Of a stretch of 64,000 nt of DNA, positions 20,366-27,489 are shown in pieces; within the stretch, counting starts at the first letter, position 1; the number at the start of each line of letters is the position of its first letter. The DNA is taken from contig NZ_LT222319.1 of the NCBI RefSeq assembly GCF_900074915.1, positions 3,753,001 through 3,817,000 on the forward strand, read 5' to 3'. The notes beneath the pieces were generated by a model. It did no database searches. It saw nothing but the letters and a program-made list of their open reading frames with translations, and was not told the origin of the DNA. The position numbers and the translations under genes were made by a program. Source of the stretch: Pseudomonas cerasi. Lineage in GTDB: Bacteria > Pseudomonadota > Gammaproteobacteria > Pseudomonadales > Pseudomonadaceae.

Positions 20366-21253
20366 TTACCGCAGAATGGGGTCAAAAGATTGCCATTCAG
20401 TACCAGAGTCAGCTTTATAGAGAGTGCTTGGATCGGTAGCGACGCGAACGTCAAACTGGCCGAATCGGTCATCACTCAACGCACGATTCACAAGTTGCTC
20501 AGAATCCAACTTAGGAAGCTTGGCTTTCCTGAGCATTTCGTTAAGATCGTCGGTCCCAAGTACTTTAATTTTGGTCAGCCGCCGTACATCTGCAGAATCG
20601 ACCGGTGATTCCCAGATTTCATTTCGATAGCTTTCAAGCAAGTGAGTGACTGGGTGATGGGTACCATTTGAAGCATCATGCAGAATTGCCTGATCCAGCG
20701 TACAGGCGCTAGGGTAGGTAGGCCAAGAGTCGACCACAACTGTATTTCGATCTCCGGACTGGCGGCGATCCCCCAAAAGTAGAAACTCGTGACTATTGCC
20801 ATCTGGCAGACTCGCACGTACGCGGCTGACAGGATAGCGCACGCCTCGGCTTTGCAAAGCAGCAGCTGCGACGCTGGCATGAACAGCACAGTTACCCCCC
20901 TGAAATTCCTGCGCACGCTTGAGGTGATTTGTGCTGCCACCGTGTTTATACTTAGCGTTAGCTAAATGTAATCTGGCCCAACTTTCACCGCTAGAATTTA
21001 TTATGTCCGTTTTTTGATTGCCGGCGCCCGAAGGAATTACGCTTTTTACCACCCTATTTGCCCACGTTGCATCAGCAAGCATCGCGAGCGTGCCGGAGGA
21101 AACTGTGACCCCGTAGCCATTGTAGGCAGGGAGACCGAGGTGACTACTGTCATATGTGTTATGCACGGTGGCGGTGGACTGACTGTGCCGAACAGTCGCA
21201 TCATAGGTTTGGACGGACGATCCACCTCCAAAAAGACTACTGATTTTATGCAC
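20366..21253 (-). CDS. putative type III secretion effector, papain/transglutaminase-like C-H-D triad
   Basis: The product has 295 residues. The GTG start at 21253 has AAGGAG 7 nt upstream and overlaps the end of the chaperone gene by 8 bp. The N-terminus fits a P. syringae type III export signal: Ile at position 4, no acidic residue in the first 12, many Ser/Thr in the first 50. The central part has GGNCAVHAS (Cys122), SHEFLLLGD (His155) and VVVDSWP (Asp175), the order and spacing of a papain- or transglutaminase-like triad, as in deamidase and transglutaminase-type effectors. I cannot assign it to a named Hop family. The hrp box ahead of the operon and the chaperone gene argue strongly that it is secreted into plant cells. 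It is GC-poorer than its neighbours. Confidence 0.75.
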   Translation of the reverse strand: MHKISSLFGGGSSVQTYDATVRHSQSTATVHNTYDSSHLGLPAYNGYGVTVSSGTLAMLADATWANRVVKSVIPSGAGNQKTDIINSSGESWARLHLANAKYKHGGSTNHLKRAQEFQGGNCAVHASVAAAALQSRGVRYPVSRVRASLPDGNSHEFLLLGDRRQSGDRNTVVVDSWPTYPSACTLDQAILHDASNGTHHPVTHLLESYRNEIWESPVDSADVRRLTKIKVLGTDDLNEMLRKAKLPKLDSEQLVNRALSDDRFGQFDVRVATDPSTLYKADSGTEWQSFDPILR

Positions 21254-21752
21254 GACTTTTCTCCTTAACTGGTGATGATGGATTACTTTTCACTTGTAAA
21301 CGGGTCTTGCCTAACTCCCCGGGTTTTGGCGCGGTACTTGTCGTCGACGGAGAGAGAATTTTTCCCGAATGCATATCAATTGCTTGCCTAACAAATGCTT
21401 CGAATAACGGCAAGACACTTTCGTCGCTTAGCTCGGCCAATGGCTGACGCAGCGAAATCACCAACTTCCCGCCCGCCGCATCCAAACCCAAAACAATCTG
21501 GGGATGCTGGAGGCTAAAGATATTTTCTGAGAGCAAAGCATGAAGCCCTTCAACCTCTAGCCAAGCCCTAGGTGCGGGGAATGTGGCAACTAAATTCAGA
21601 TATCCGGGCTGGCTTCCTATGAGATGAATATTCAGATCCGCGCCAAACGTCAGTAAGTAAACTGAATGTTTTTCCGACTCATGAATTTGGGGCGTGTCCG
21701 GATATTGTTTGATGATCAATCGCGCGAACGACTGGAAAGGATCTGCCTGCAT
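21246..21752 (-). CDS. CesT-like type III secretion chaperone
   Basis: The product has 168 residues from ATG 21752 with CAGGA 9 nt upstream. The small acidic alpha/beta pattern (FARLIIKQYPDTP, then LNIHLIG, LNLVATF, then LHALLSENIFSLQHPQIVLGLD, LVISLRQPL, FEAFVRQAI) is that of Shc/CesT dimeric effector chaperones. The C-terminal 30 residues are Ser/Pro/Lys-rich and probably disordered. It is the first gene of a two-gene operon under a hrp box and overlaps the effector start, the usual arrangement for dedicated chaperones that bind the effector's N-terminal region before export. Confidence 0.75.
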   Translation of the reverse strand: MQADPFQSFARLIIKQYPDTPQIHESEKHSVYLLTFGADLNIHLIGSQPGYLNLVATFPAPRAWLEVEGLHALLSENIFSLQHPQIVLGLDAAGGKLVISLRQPLAELSDESVLPLFEAFVRQAIDMHSGKILSPSTTSTAPKPGELGKTRLQVKSNPSSPVKEKSRA

Positions 21753-21780
21753 GATAATGTCCTGAGCGAAGAGTCAACGC

Positions 21781-21808
21781 TGAGTGGCAGGAGTCGCAGA
21801 ATGGTTCC
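21781..21808 (-). promoter_or_regulatory. hrp box (HrpL sigma-factor promoter)
   Basis: On the minus strand the sequence is GGAACC, 15 nt, then CCACTCA. This is a perfect match to the HrpL consensus GGAACC-N15/16-CCACNNA, ending 28 nt before the chaperone ATG. It implies expression with the Hrp type III secretion system in planta. Confidence 0.92.
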
Positions 21809-21828
21809 AACGCTTGTCCAAAACCTGA

Positions 21829-22056
21829 CCATCGGGCACTGCCGCTCTTGATCGGGGTGACTTCAAAGCCTACGTTGCGCTGTGGGAGCGCCACAGCTAT
21901 TCGACATTTATCAGGTGCCTCCACTGCTGTGACAGATTCGACCTGCGCGAGGATTGCGCGCCTTGCGCTGGCCTGGGTTTTGTCGAAGATCCGGAGTGCC
22001 CGAACAAGCTGCCGCAATCGTTCGGCAATCAGGGGTGTACGCCAGCTTTATCGTAG
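21829..22056 (+). pseudogene. Cys-rich open frame lacking a start (possible gene remnant)
   Basis: A plus-strand frame is open from after a TGA at 21826 to TAG at 22054. It encodes DFKAYVALWERHSYSTF, then CLHCCDRF, REDCAPCAGLGFV and PECPNK, a Cys-paired zinc-ribbon-like pattern. There is no ATG, GTG or TTG near its beginning and no ribosome site. It could be the 3' remnant of a gene cut by insertion of the hrp operon, or chance. It faces the tail gene that ends at 22073. Confidence 0.35.
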
Positions 22057-22072
22057 ATCGCGTCCCGTTCAT

Positions 22073-23317
22073 CTATACCTTGCGAATCCCGAACTGAGCG
22101 ACCTTCACAGTTGAGCCCTGCGCCACGCCCGTTGCCAGGTACAGCCCCATACGTGAAGTGATGACCGTTTCCGTAAGATCGATGGTCCCGCGCTGGGTTT
22201 CCAGTTGCCCGGAGAAGCTGGCGGGCATGGTGAAAGGCTCTTGGTACTTGTCCATCGAGCGATAGTAAATTGTGGTCGAGGCCCCGCTGACGGGCTTGGT
22301 GATGGTCAACTCAGCCTCCCAGGCCAATATGCCGCGCGACGAACCTACAATATCCACCGCCGACACCATTTCAATAACGTCACCGGCCGCCAGATTGGCT
22401 TGCATGACATTGGCCGTGGGCTGAACGTAGATGTAGCCGCCCGCCGCCGCCATGTTGCCGGCCAGCTCAACGCACTGCGCCTCACCATAGGCAGCCGGTT
22501 CCTTGTACCACCGCGTGGTGATGCCGCTCAGGCCCGATCCGACAGCCTTGTAATTGTCCGCCAGCACAGACCCCGCCACGGCGTTCACGCCAGCCGGAAG
22601 CGTGCCGCCAGTACCCGCCAGCAGCGGGTTGGCATTTAGGCAGCCGAACGGGCGGATGGCCGAGTAGATATCGCCAGCGTCCGTGGGCAGCGGAATGCCG
22701 GGAAACTCGAAGTTGGCATTGATGATCGGCACGACTCGCGAACTGATGAAGTCCGCACCCAGGAGGTTCGGGTGCAGGCCTTCCACGGTCATGGCCTCGG
22801 TGAAGCCGTCCCAAATATTTACGACCGGCACGAACTGGCTGACGTAGCTCAGCACCCAGTCTTTGTAGGCGATCGCATCCGCCAGCGCCTGCCCGGTCAG
22901 CGCCCTGCTACCGAAGCGCGGCGTACCGGTGCCGACGATCAGGTACTTGCCGGGCGTGTTCAGGAACGCGGTGACGATCTTCATCACGTTGGCTTTCGTG
23001 TCGACCAAGCTCATACCTGCCGTGGTGCTGTCGTTGGTCCGCGACAGCAGCAGCCACAAGTCTGCAGTGGACGACGCGACGCAGGCCGGAAGCCGAGCGA
23101 GAAACTGGCCGGTGTGGTCGCCGACCTTGCCCTGGTTGTCGAGGTAGCTGGGAAACAGGCCGGTGCGCGCCGCGATCATGGCCGCATAGCCGTAGGCCTC
23201 GGTGCCGAACGCCGTCGCCGCGATGGTGTGGCAGTTGCCCGAGAAGCTATCGCCGAGCAGGCCGAGGCCACGGCGGATCGGCTGGCGGCGCGGAGTTTGA
23301 TTGACCAGAAGGCTCAT
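22073..23317 (-). CDS. tail-associated SGNH/GDSL hydrolase (probable tail spike)
   Basis: The product has 414 residues. The first half is an SGNH hydrolase: LGLLGDSFSGN (nucleophile Ser in GDS), LLLSRTND (block III-like), and DGFTEAMTVEGLHPN (Asp/His of the catalytic pair). The second half is beta-rich, with repeated short Gly/Thr strands as in tail spike C-termini. It probably deacetylates or cleaves surface polysaccharide during adsorption. It overlaps the next upstream small gene by 4 bp and is the last gene of the late operon. Confidence 0.7.
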   Translation of the reverse strand: MSLLVNQTPRRQPIRRGLGLLGDSFSGNCHTIAATAFGTEAYGYAAMIAARTGLFPSYLDNQGKVGDHTGQFLARLPACVASSTADLWLLLSRTNDSTTAGMSLVDTKANVMKIVTAFLNTPGKYLIVGTGTPRFGSRALTGQALADAIAYKDWVLSYVSQFVPVVNIWDGFTEAMTVEGLHPNLLGADFISSRVVPIINANFEFPGIPLPTDAGDIYSAIRPFGCLNANPLLAGTGGTLPAGVNAVAGSVLADNYKAVGSGLSGITTRWYKEPAAYGEAQCVELAGNMAAAGGYIYVQPTANVMQANLAAGDVIEMVSAVDIVGSSRGILAWEAELTITKPVSGASTTIYYRSMDKYQEPFTMPASFSGQLETQRGTIDLTETVITSRMGLYLATGVAQGSTVKVAQFGIRKV

Positions 23318-23526
23318 CGGGTGACCTCGAAGAAAGCACCAGCAATAGGGGTTATGCGGGTATAGGAACTACCCAGTTCCAGAAGATACCCGCCGTCCCT
23401 GGCGAACGTATCGGTTACCACCCAGCTCTCGCCGGCCTTTTTCTCGACCGTCACAGTGCCGCCGTTCGCTTTGACGATAAGCATCGTCCTTCCCATGTCT
23501 CTTTGAATCAGCTGCGTAGTGGCCAT
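23314..23526 (-). CDS. small phage tail-region protein
   Basis: The product has 70 residues, overlapping the SGNH gene by 4 bp (ATGA). It is rich in beta-strand pattern (MLIVKANGGTVTVEKKAGESW). No named family is recognised. Its coupling to the hydrolase suggests a structural or assembly role beside it. Confidence 0.6.
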   Translation of the reverse strand: MATTQLIQRDMGRTMLIVKANGGTVTVEKKAGESWVVTDTFARDGGYLLELGSSYTRITPIAGAFFEVTR

Positions 23527-23538
23527 TTTGTTTTTCCG

Positions 23539-24054
23539 TTACTCAGAGGTAATCAAGGATTTTTGAGATCGCTCGCAGGCCAGCCCGGCTATTCGGGATT
23601 CGTCATAAGCCTTTGCCAGTTCTCCCGCTCGCGCGTCAGCCCGGCCGAGCAGGTCGGAGAGCACCATGGCGGCGCGGGTGGCTGCCTTGCCTCGTTCGGT
23701 AGCTCCGGTATCGCCGGGCACACAACTTGCCGTGGCTGCCAGCCTTCCAGCTTCGACGCGCAGCCGGTCGCCAGCAGCGTCAGCGACAGCAGCATCAGTA
23801 AGCGCAGCGGTCTGTTCTTGTCTTGCATCGTTTGCCACCTGGTTGGCCGCTTTCTGGCGGCGTTGCTCTTCGGTTCGATATTCAGCGGTGGTGGTGGCCA
23901 CTGCCTCGGCTTGGGTGCTGACTTGGTTGGCCCACTTCGCCTGCCAAGCCAGATCGGTGACTGTGACGCCGTGCCGGTATGCGCCGTATAGGGCAACGGC
24001 CAGCGCCAGCAGGATCAGCAGTGCGCCAACCGCCCGCCACGGCACGACCTTCAC
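23539..24054 (-). CDS. Rz-like inner-membrane spanin
   Basis: The product has 171 residues. There is one N-terminal transmembrane helix (about 8-27), then a long Ala/Glu/Gln-rich coiled coil in the periplasm (YRTEEQRRQKAANQVANDA). It overlaps the endolysin by 4 bp and contains Rz1 in another frame. With Rz1 it would fuse the inner and outer membranes in the last lysis step. Confidence 0.8.
   Translation of the reverse strand: MKVVPWRAVGALLILLALAVALYGAYRHGVTVTDLAWQAKWANQVSTQAEAVATTTAEYRTEEQRRQKAANQVANDARQEQTAALTDAAVADAAGDRLRVEAGRLAATASCVPGDTGATERGKAATRAAMVLSDLLGRADARAGELAKAYDESRIAGLACERSQKSLITSE
23589..23828 (-). CDS. Rz1-like outer-membrane spanin lipoprotein, embedded in Rz
   Basis: The product has 79 residues in a different frame wholly inside Rz. 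The signal sequence ends in a lipobox (LLATGC) at about residues 14-23 and the mature part is Pro-rich (PNEARQPPAPPW), as is typical of o-spanins. The frame also extends upstream of this ATG, but the lipoprotein signal fixes the start. Confidence 0.8.
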   Translation of the reverse strand: MQDKNRPLRLLMLLSLTLLATGCASKLEGWQPRQVVCPAIPELPNEARQPPAPPWCSPTCSAGLTRERENWQRLMTNPE

Positions 24055-24596
24055 GCCAGCACCTTTAATGCGCGGCCGAACAGCTCCTGCCGATCAGCCA
24101 GGCCGTTCGTGCCGCCGTTGATGCGCTTGGTGATGGTCAGAAAGTCGCCTTTGTCTGCCAGCGTGTTGAGCCCGGCCCGGTGCCAGAACCATGCCGCCGA
24201 CATCGCGGCGTGCTGCGGCAGCTCGAGCAATTCGGGATGGTTGATCAGGTCCAGGCCCAGCGCTTCGCCGCATTCCTCGTAGTTGGCACGCCCCGTCACT
24301 TGGATCAGGCCCCGCCCGCGGTACAACTGGCCGTCGCCGTCGGCCTCGGGTGTGTTGCCAAGCCGCTCAGCAAGCTTGCCGGTGTCGTACTTCGACAGGT
24401 AGGCGCTGCCGCCCAGCTCGCGCACGTAACGCAGCTGGCCGGACTCGTGGCCGACCTGAGCAATGAACGCCGCAACGCGTGGCACCGTGACGATCTGGTA
24501 TTTGCTCATCGCCGTGTTGAGGACGGGTGCAAAAACGCCGGCTTTCTGGCCGGCGCTCGGAAGGATCTGCAGCAGCTGCTGCGTGGTGATGGACAT
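24051..24596 (-). CDS. endolysin, glycoside hydrolase family 19 (chitinase-like)
   Basis: The product has 181 residues starting at MSITTQQ (ATG 24596, GGAG 8 nt upstream). GH19 motifs are GHESGQL with the catalytic Glu at about residue 48, then YRGRGLIQVTGRANYE and GGTNGLADR. It cleaves peptidoglycan glycan strands. There is no signal peptide, so a holin is needed; none is obvious next to it. It is followed by Rz/Rz1. Confidence 0.9.
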   Translation of the reverse strand: MSITTQQLLQILPSAGQKAGVFAPVLNTAMSKYQIVTVPRVAAFIAQVGHESGQLRYVRELGGSAYLSKYDTGKLAERLGNTPEADGDGQLYRGRGLIQVTGRANYEECGEALGLDLINHPELLELPQHAAMSAAWFWHRAGLNTLADKGDFLTITKRINGGTNGLADRQELFGRALKVLA

Positions 24597-24612
24597 TCGG
24601 TTTTCTCCAGGC

Positions 24613-24638
24613 AAAAAAATACCCGCTCAGTGGCGGGT
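24613..24638 (-). terminator. minus-strand terminator between tail-fibre assembly gene and endolysin
   Basis: The stem ACCCGC/GCGGGT (24621-24638) is followed by ATTTTTTT on the minus strand. It splits the lysis/spike genes from the tail genes, so lysis expression needs antitermination or read-through. Confidence 0.75.
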
Positions 24639-24657
24639 GATTTGGTTTTGGCGTCTA

Positions 24658-25026
24658 TCAGGTAGCAGGTTCGTCGAGCATCATCGGTGCGGCGGCGATT
24701 TCAGGGGTGGCGGGTGCGACCGGCCAGACCGGTGCCTGATACCAGGTCGGCTGAGCGGTGACCTTGCCCAGCGCGAACTTGTAGGCCTTCCACGTCTTGA
24801 GAACAGGGGCAAGCGCCGCCGCCTCTTCCTCTTCCTGCTGAGTCGCCTCGCCGGCCTCGATTCCATAGCCCAGCGTTTCAATGCGGTCCTGAATGCGGGC
24901 GATCTGTTGAGCGGCCGCACTGCTCCGCTCGAGCAAATCACTCTTCGCCTTGGCTAGGGATCGGGCTTCGGAAGCTGCCTCTTTCATTTCTTTGGTAATT
25001 AATTGGGTCCAGTCAATATTGGACAT
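24658..25026 (-). CDS. tail fibre assembly chaperone-like protein
   Basis: The product has 122 residues starting MSNIDWTQLITKEMK. The N-terminal IDWxxLIT and central AWKAYKF-like (TWKAYKFALGKV) pattern resemble phage tail-fibre assembly proteins of pseudomonads. It lies just after the tail fibre genes. Confidence 0.6.
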   Translation of the reverse strand: MSNIDWTQLITKEMKEAASEARSLAKAKSDLLERSSAAAQQIARIQDRIETLGYGIEAGEATQQEEEEAAALAPVLKTWKAYKFALGKVTAQPTWYQAPVWPVAPATPEIAAAPMMLDEPAT

Positions 25027-25039
25027 ATGTTCAGGTCCT

Positions 25040-25354
25040 TTAAGCCGTTTCGATCAGAGGGAGCGCTTTCGGAAACTGGACGATACCGTCAGGCACATCA
25101 GTCAGGTCCGCGGGGTAGGCTTGCTCAGGGCTGTAATTTGCGGGAACAGGTAAAATCAGGCATACAACAAGTTGCCCGCCATCAACATTAACGTCATCCC
25201 ATATCCATTCACATGCAATGGCAGACCTCGGCAACGTACCCCCTTCTTGCATTGGCGAAAAGTCGAACGTATCTCCATTAATCTTCAATGCCATGCCGTT
25301 TTTTTCTACAACAAATTCATCATCCCGTCGCTGGGGAGCTATTTTGATAATCAT
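25040..25354 (-). CDS. hypothetical tail-region protein
   Basis: The product has 104 residues. ATG 25354 overlaps the stop of the tail fibre gene. No family is recognised. The sequence is beta-rich with an acidic, Trp-containing middle (CEWIWDDVNVDGG). It could be a fibre-associated or chaperone protein. Confidence 0.55.
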   Translation of the reverse strand: MIIKIAPQRRDDEFVVEKNGMALKINGDTFDFSPMQEGGTLPRSAIACEWIWDDVNVDGGQLVVCLILPVPANYSPEQAYPADLTDVPDGIVQFPKALPLIETA

Positions 25355-26457
25355 TAGAACCACCTGCCAACGGCTATATAACAAAGGTACGAAGAAGCGG
25401 TACTCGATGGGGAAACAACTCGACCGATGATGCCCGTAGCAGTGGCACTACCATCGGATGCACCCCAACAAAAGTAACCATTAGAGGTGATGGCCTGCAT
25501 CGTCACTGCCGGAACAGCAGCAAATGGCGCAGGAAATACGAAAGAAACGCCGCCTGAGTAGAAGATCGGTCCACCTCCCTGGCTAGCCGCCACTGGGGTT
25601 GGCGATATCCCTCGGCAAATCATCGTGCCGTCCAAATATTTCGTGAACGTGCCGCCGTTTAAATTCCCCGTTTCTATTATAGCGCCTGTGGGCAAGCCTC
25701 CTGACTGTGAAACAGTTCCGACCGCGTTGCCTTCGTGGTAAATCGTTCGCGCTACAGCGCCCATCGAAAACCCGCCGATCTTGAATCTATTGTCGGTATC
25801 AATGCCTAAGTGAAGTCCAAATGATCCGTCCCGAATAAAGGTCATGACCGCAGATGCGTTATTGTTGTTGCCGTTGCCAATCCGCAGAGCTGTATTGCCG
25901 TCGTTGTTAGAAGAACTGATCGCAGCTATACCTGGCGGCGCCCCAGAAAAAAGACTTGTGCCTATGGATGAGTTGCCTACCCCGAGGCGGATACCACCAA
26001 GAGCCTGGATTGCTTCGCCTGCCGTCTTCCTACCGGTGCCGCCCTGGTCGATTGTCAGAGCTGTTGTCAGGCCGGACAAGGAAACGATGTCGCCGTTATT
26101 CCCGCTGGCGGCGGCCGCAAGTGCTGCGCGTACGCCCTCGCGCGTACCAGAAGCGCCCAGCACCGCAAGCGTAGATCCGAACTGGTTGACCAGCGCCCGG
26201 AGCGCATCAGCAGAATCCTTGACGTAGCCCTGCATCGGAGCAAGCGCGTACCCACCCGCGTTGTTGGTGGCTCCCTGATAGTTCGGCGCAATCGACATCG
26301 CGGTATTGCTGGCGATGTTGGTCACCTCATACCAGCCACCATCAGGCCCGCGGAAGCCATCACCTACCCGGCTGTTTGCTATGAATGCGGTATTGGTGCC
26401 AATGACCGCGTTCGAATTTTGGGTGACGGCAACCGTACCCGACTTGTACCAAGGCAT
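25354..26457 (-). CDS. tail fibre protein
   Basis: The product has 367 residues. The N-terminus WYKSGTVAVTQNSNAVIGTNTAF resembles the tail-attachment domain of phage fibres. A Gly/Asn-rich middle (GNGNNNNASAVMTF) and LTTALTIDQGGTGRKTAGEA repeat-like segment are typical fibre shafts, and the C-terminus (about 250-367) is a compact beta domain that may bind the receptor. Confidence 0.75.
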   Translation of the reverse strand: MPWYKSGTVAVTQNSNAVIGTNTAFIANSRVGDGFRGPDGGWYEVTNIASNTAMSIAPNYQGATNNAGGYALAPMQGYVKDSADALRALVNQFGSTLAVLGASGTREGVRAALAAAASGNNGDIVSLSGLTTALTIDQGGTGRKTAGEAIQALGGIRLGVGNSSIGTSLFSGAPPGIAAISSSNNDGNTALRIGNGNNNNASAVMTFIRDGSFGLHLGIDTDNRFKIGGFSMGAVARTIYHEGNAVGTVSQSGGLPTGAIIETGNLNGGTFTKYLDGTMICRGISPTPVAASQGGGPIFYSGGVSFVFPAPFAAVPAVTMQAITSNGYFCWGASDGSATATGIIGRVVSPSSTASSYLCYIAVGRWF

Positions 26458-26482
26458 GATGTTTACTCAATAAATTTATGGG

Positions 26483-27169
26483 TTAGGCATTCATCTTTGC
26501 AAAGACTGCTGGCAGAAAGAACGCTGTCGGATTAGCTGGCGCAGTGGTAATTGCATAAAGCTTATTATTCGGAAAGTCCCACCAGCAATACAGCCCTCTT
26601 GATATCCCACTACCCGAGTTCAGCCCCATTCCGAACGAGTTAATAAGTAGATATTCGTTTTCGGGAAAGTTGAACGGAACTGAGTAGTAGACTCTGGTAA
26701 AGCCCTGCGCTGACGTGTCGGATTTCTCCCGCCCCCATGATTGGAACGCTCGAGTAAAGTTTGCGCTCGGAGTCCCGGAATCGAAAAGCAAATTGGTCGC
26801 GCCATCCCATAGTCGCATCCCAAAGTCAGCCACCGGCTGGGCGGCAAATTGAGCGACGAAATAGCGGCCGTTGGGTTGAGCAGTGTTCACGTCATACGCT
26901 CGGACGTAGAACCCTGTCCAGTTACCAGCCGAACCCACAAGACGCATCATGCAAAGACCTGCAACTGCATTCACAGTATCAGGCCTAACAAATACCAAGG
27001 GCGGTTCTTGGGATGTAACAGGCCGAGGAAAGTAAGTGGTCGAGCCAAGCCCGCTTTCCTCGGTGGGCTGATAACGCCCGGAAGCAATAACCATCAGCCT
27101 CGCGTATTGCGAGTCAAGCACCACCACATTGCTGTTATTGGAAAACTCCAGTCCGTATGCTTCCGCCAT
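26483..27169 (-). CDS. phage tail-tip / fibre-associated protein
   Basis: The product has 228 residues, mostly beta-strand with many aromatic residues. The opening AYGLEFSNNSNVVVLDS is a pattern seen in structural proteins next to gpJ in Pseudomonas siphophages. It overlaps the upstream 106-residue gene by one base. Function inferred from position only. Confidence 0.55.
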   Translation of the reverse strand: MAEAYGLEFSNNSNVVVLDSQYARLMVIASGRYQPTEESGLGSTTYFPRPVTSQEPPLVFVRPDTVNAVAGLCMMRLVGSAGNWTGFYVRAYDVNTAQPNGRYFVAQFAAQPVADFGMRLWDGATNLLFDSGTPSANFTRAFQSWGREKSDTSAQGFTRVYYSVPFNFPENEYLLINSFGMGLNSGSGISRGLYCWWDFPNNKLYAITTAPANPTAFFLPAVFAKMNA

Positions 27170-27489
27170 TATGAAAACCTCATAACGATTAGGCGCATGG
27201 TTCCCGAGGAAACCGTGCTTGATCCATAAGTTCTGGTGTGGTTGTAGACCCTCGCGACACCGTCAACGAGTTCTGTTTCATGCTGCCTTTGATTACTGTC
27301 ATAGGTGCCGGCCGGGATCACTATTGCCACTCCGTTCCCCGGCCCCACTCCAGGCACAGCAAAGTCTTGGCTGGTCTTTGTGGAGCCGGAGAACGTGACA
27401 AGCGTCGACAGTACAACCCGGATCGTGAATGAATTCTCGTCCAACTGGAGCGCAGCATCTGCGCCCCACACCCTCATTCCGTTGCTCAT
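27169..27489 (-). CDS. small tail-tip protein
   Basis: The product has 106 residues. Its N-terminus GMRVWGADAALQLDENSFTIR and later ARVYNHTRTYGSSTV are similar in style to the following 228-residue protein. It overlaps gpJ by 4 bp (ATGA). No family is recognised with certainty. Confidence 0.55.
   Translation of the reverse strand: MSNGMRVWGADAALQLDENSFTIRVVLSTLVTFSGSTKTSQDFAVPGVGPGNGVAIVIPAGTYDSNQRQHETELVDGVARVYNHTRTYGSSTVSSGTMRLIVMRFS

Noticed and set aside
21679..22017. Minus-strand frame of 112 codons across the hrp box
   Set aside because: It overlaps the chaperone start and the hrp promoter and has no ribosome site.
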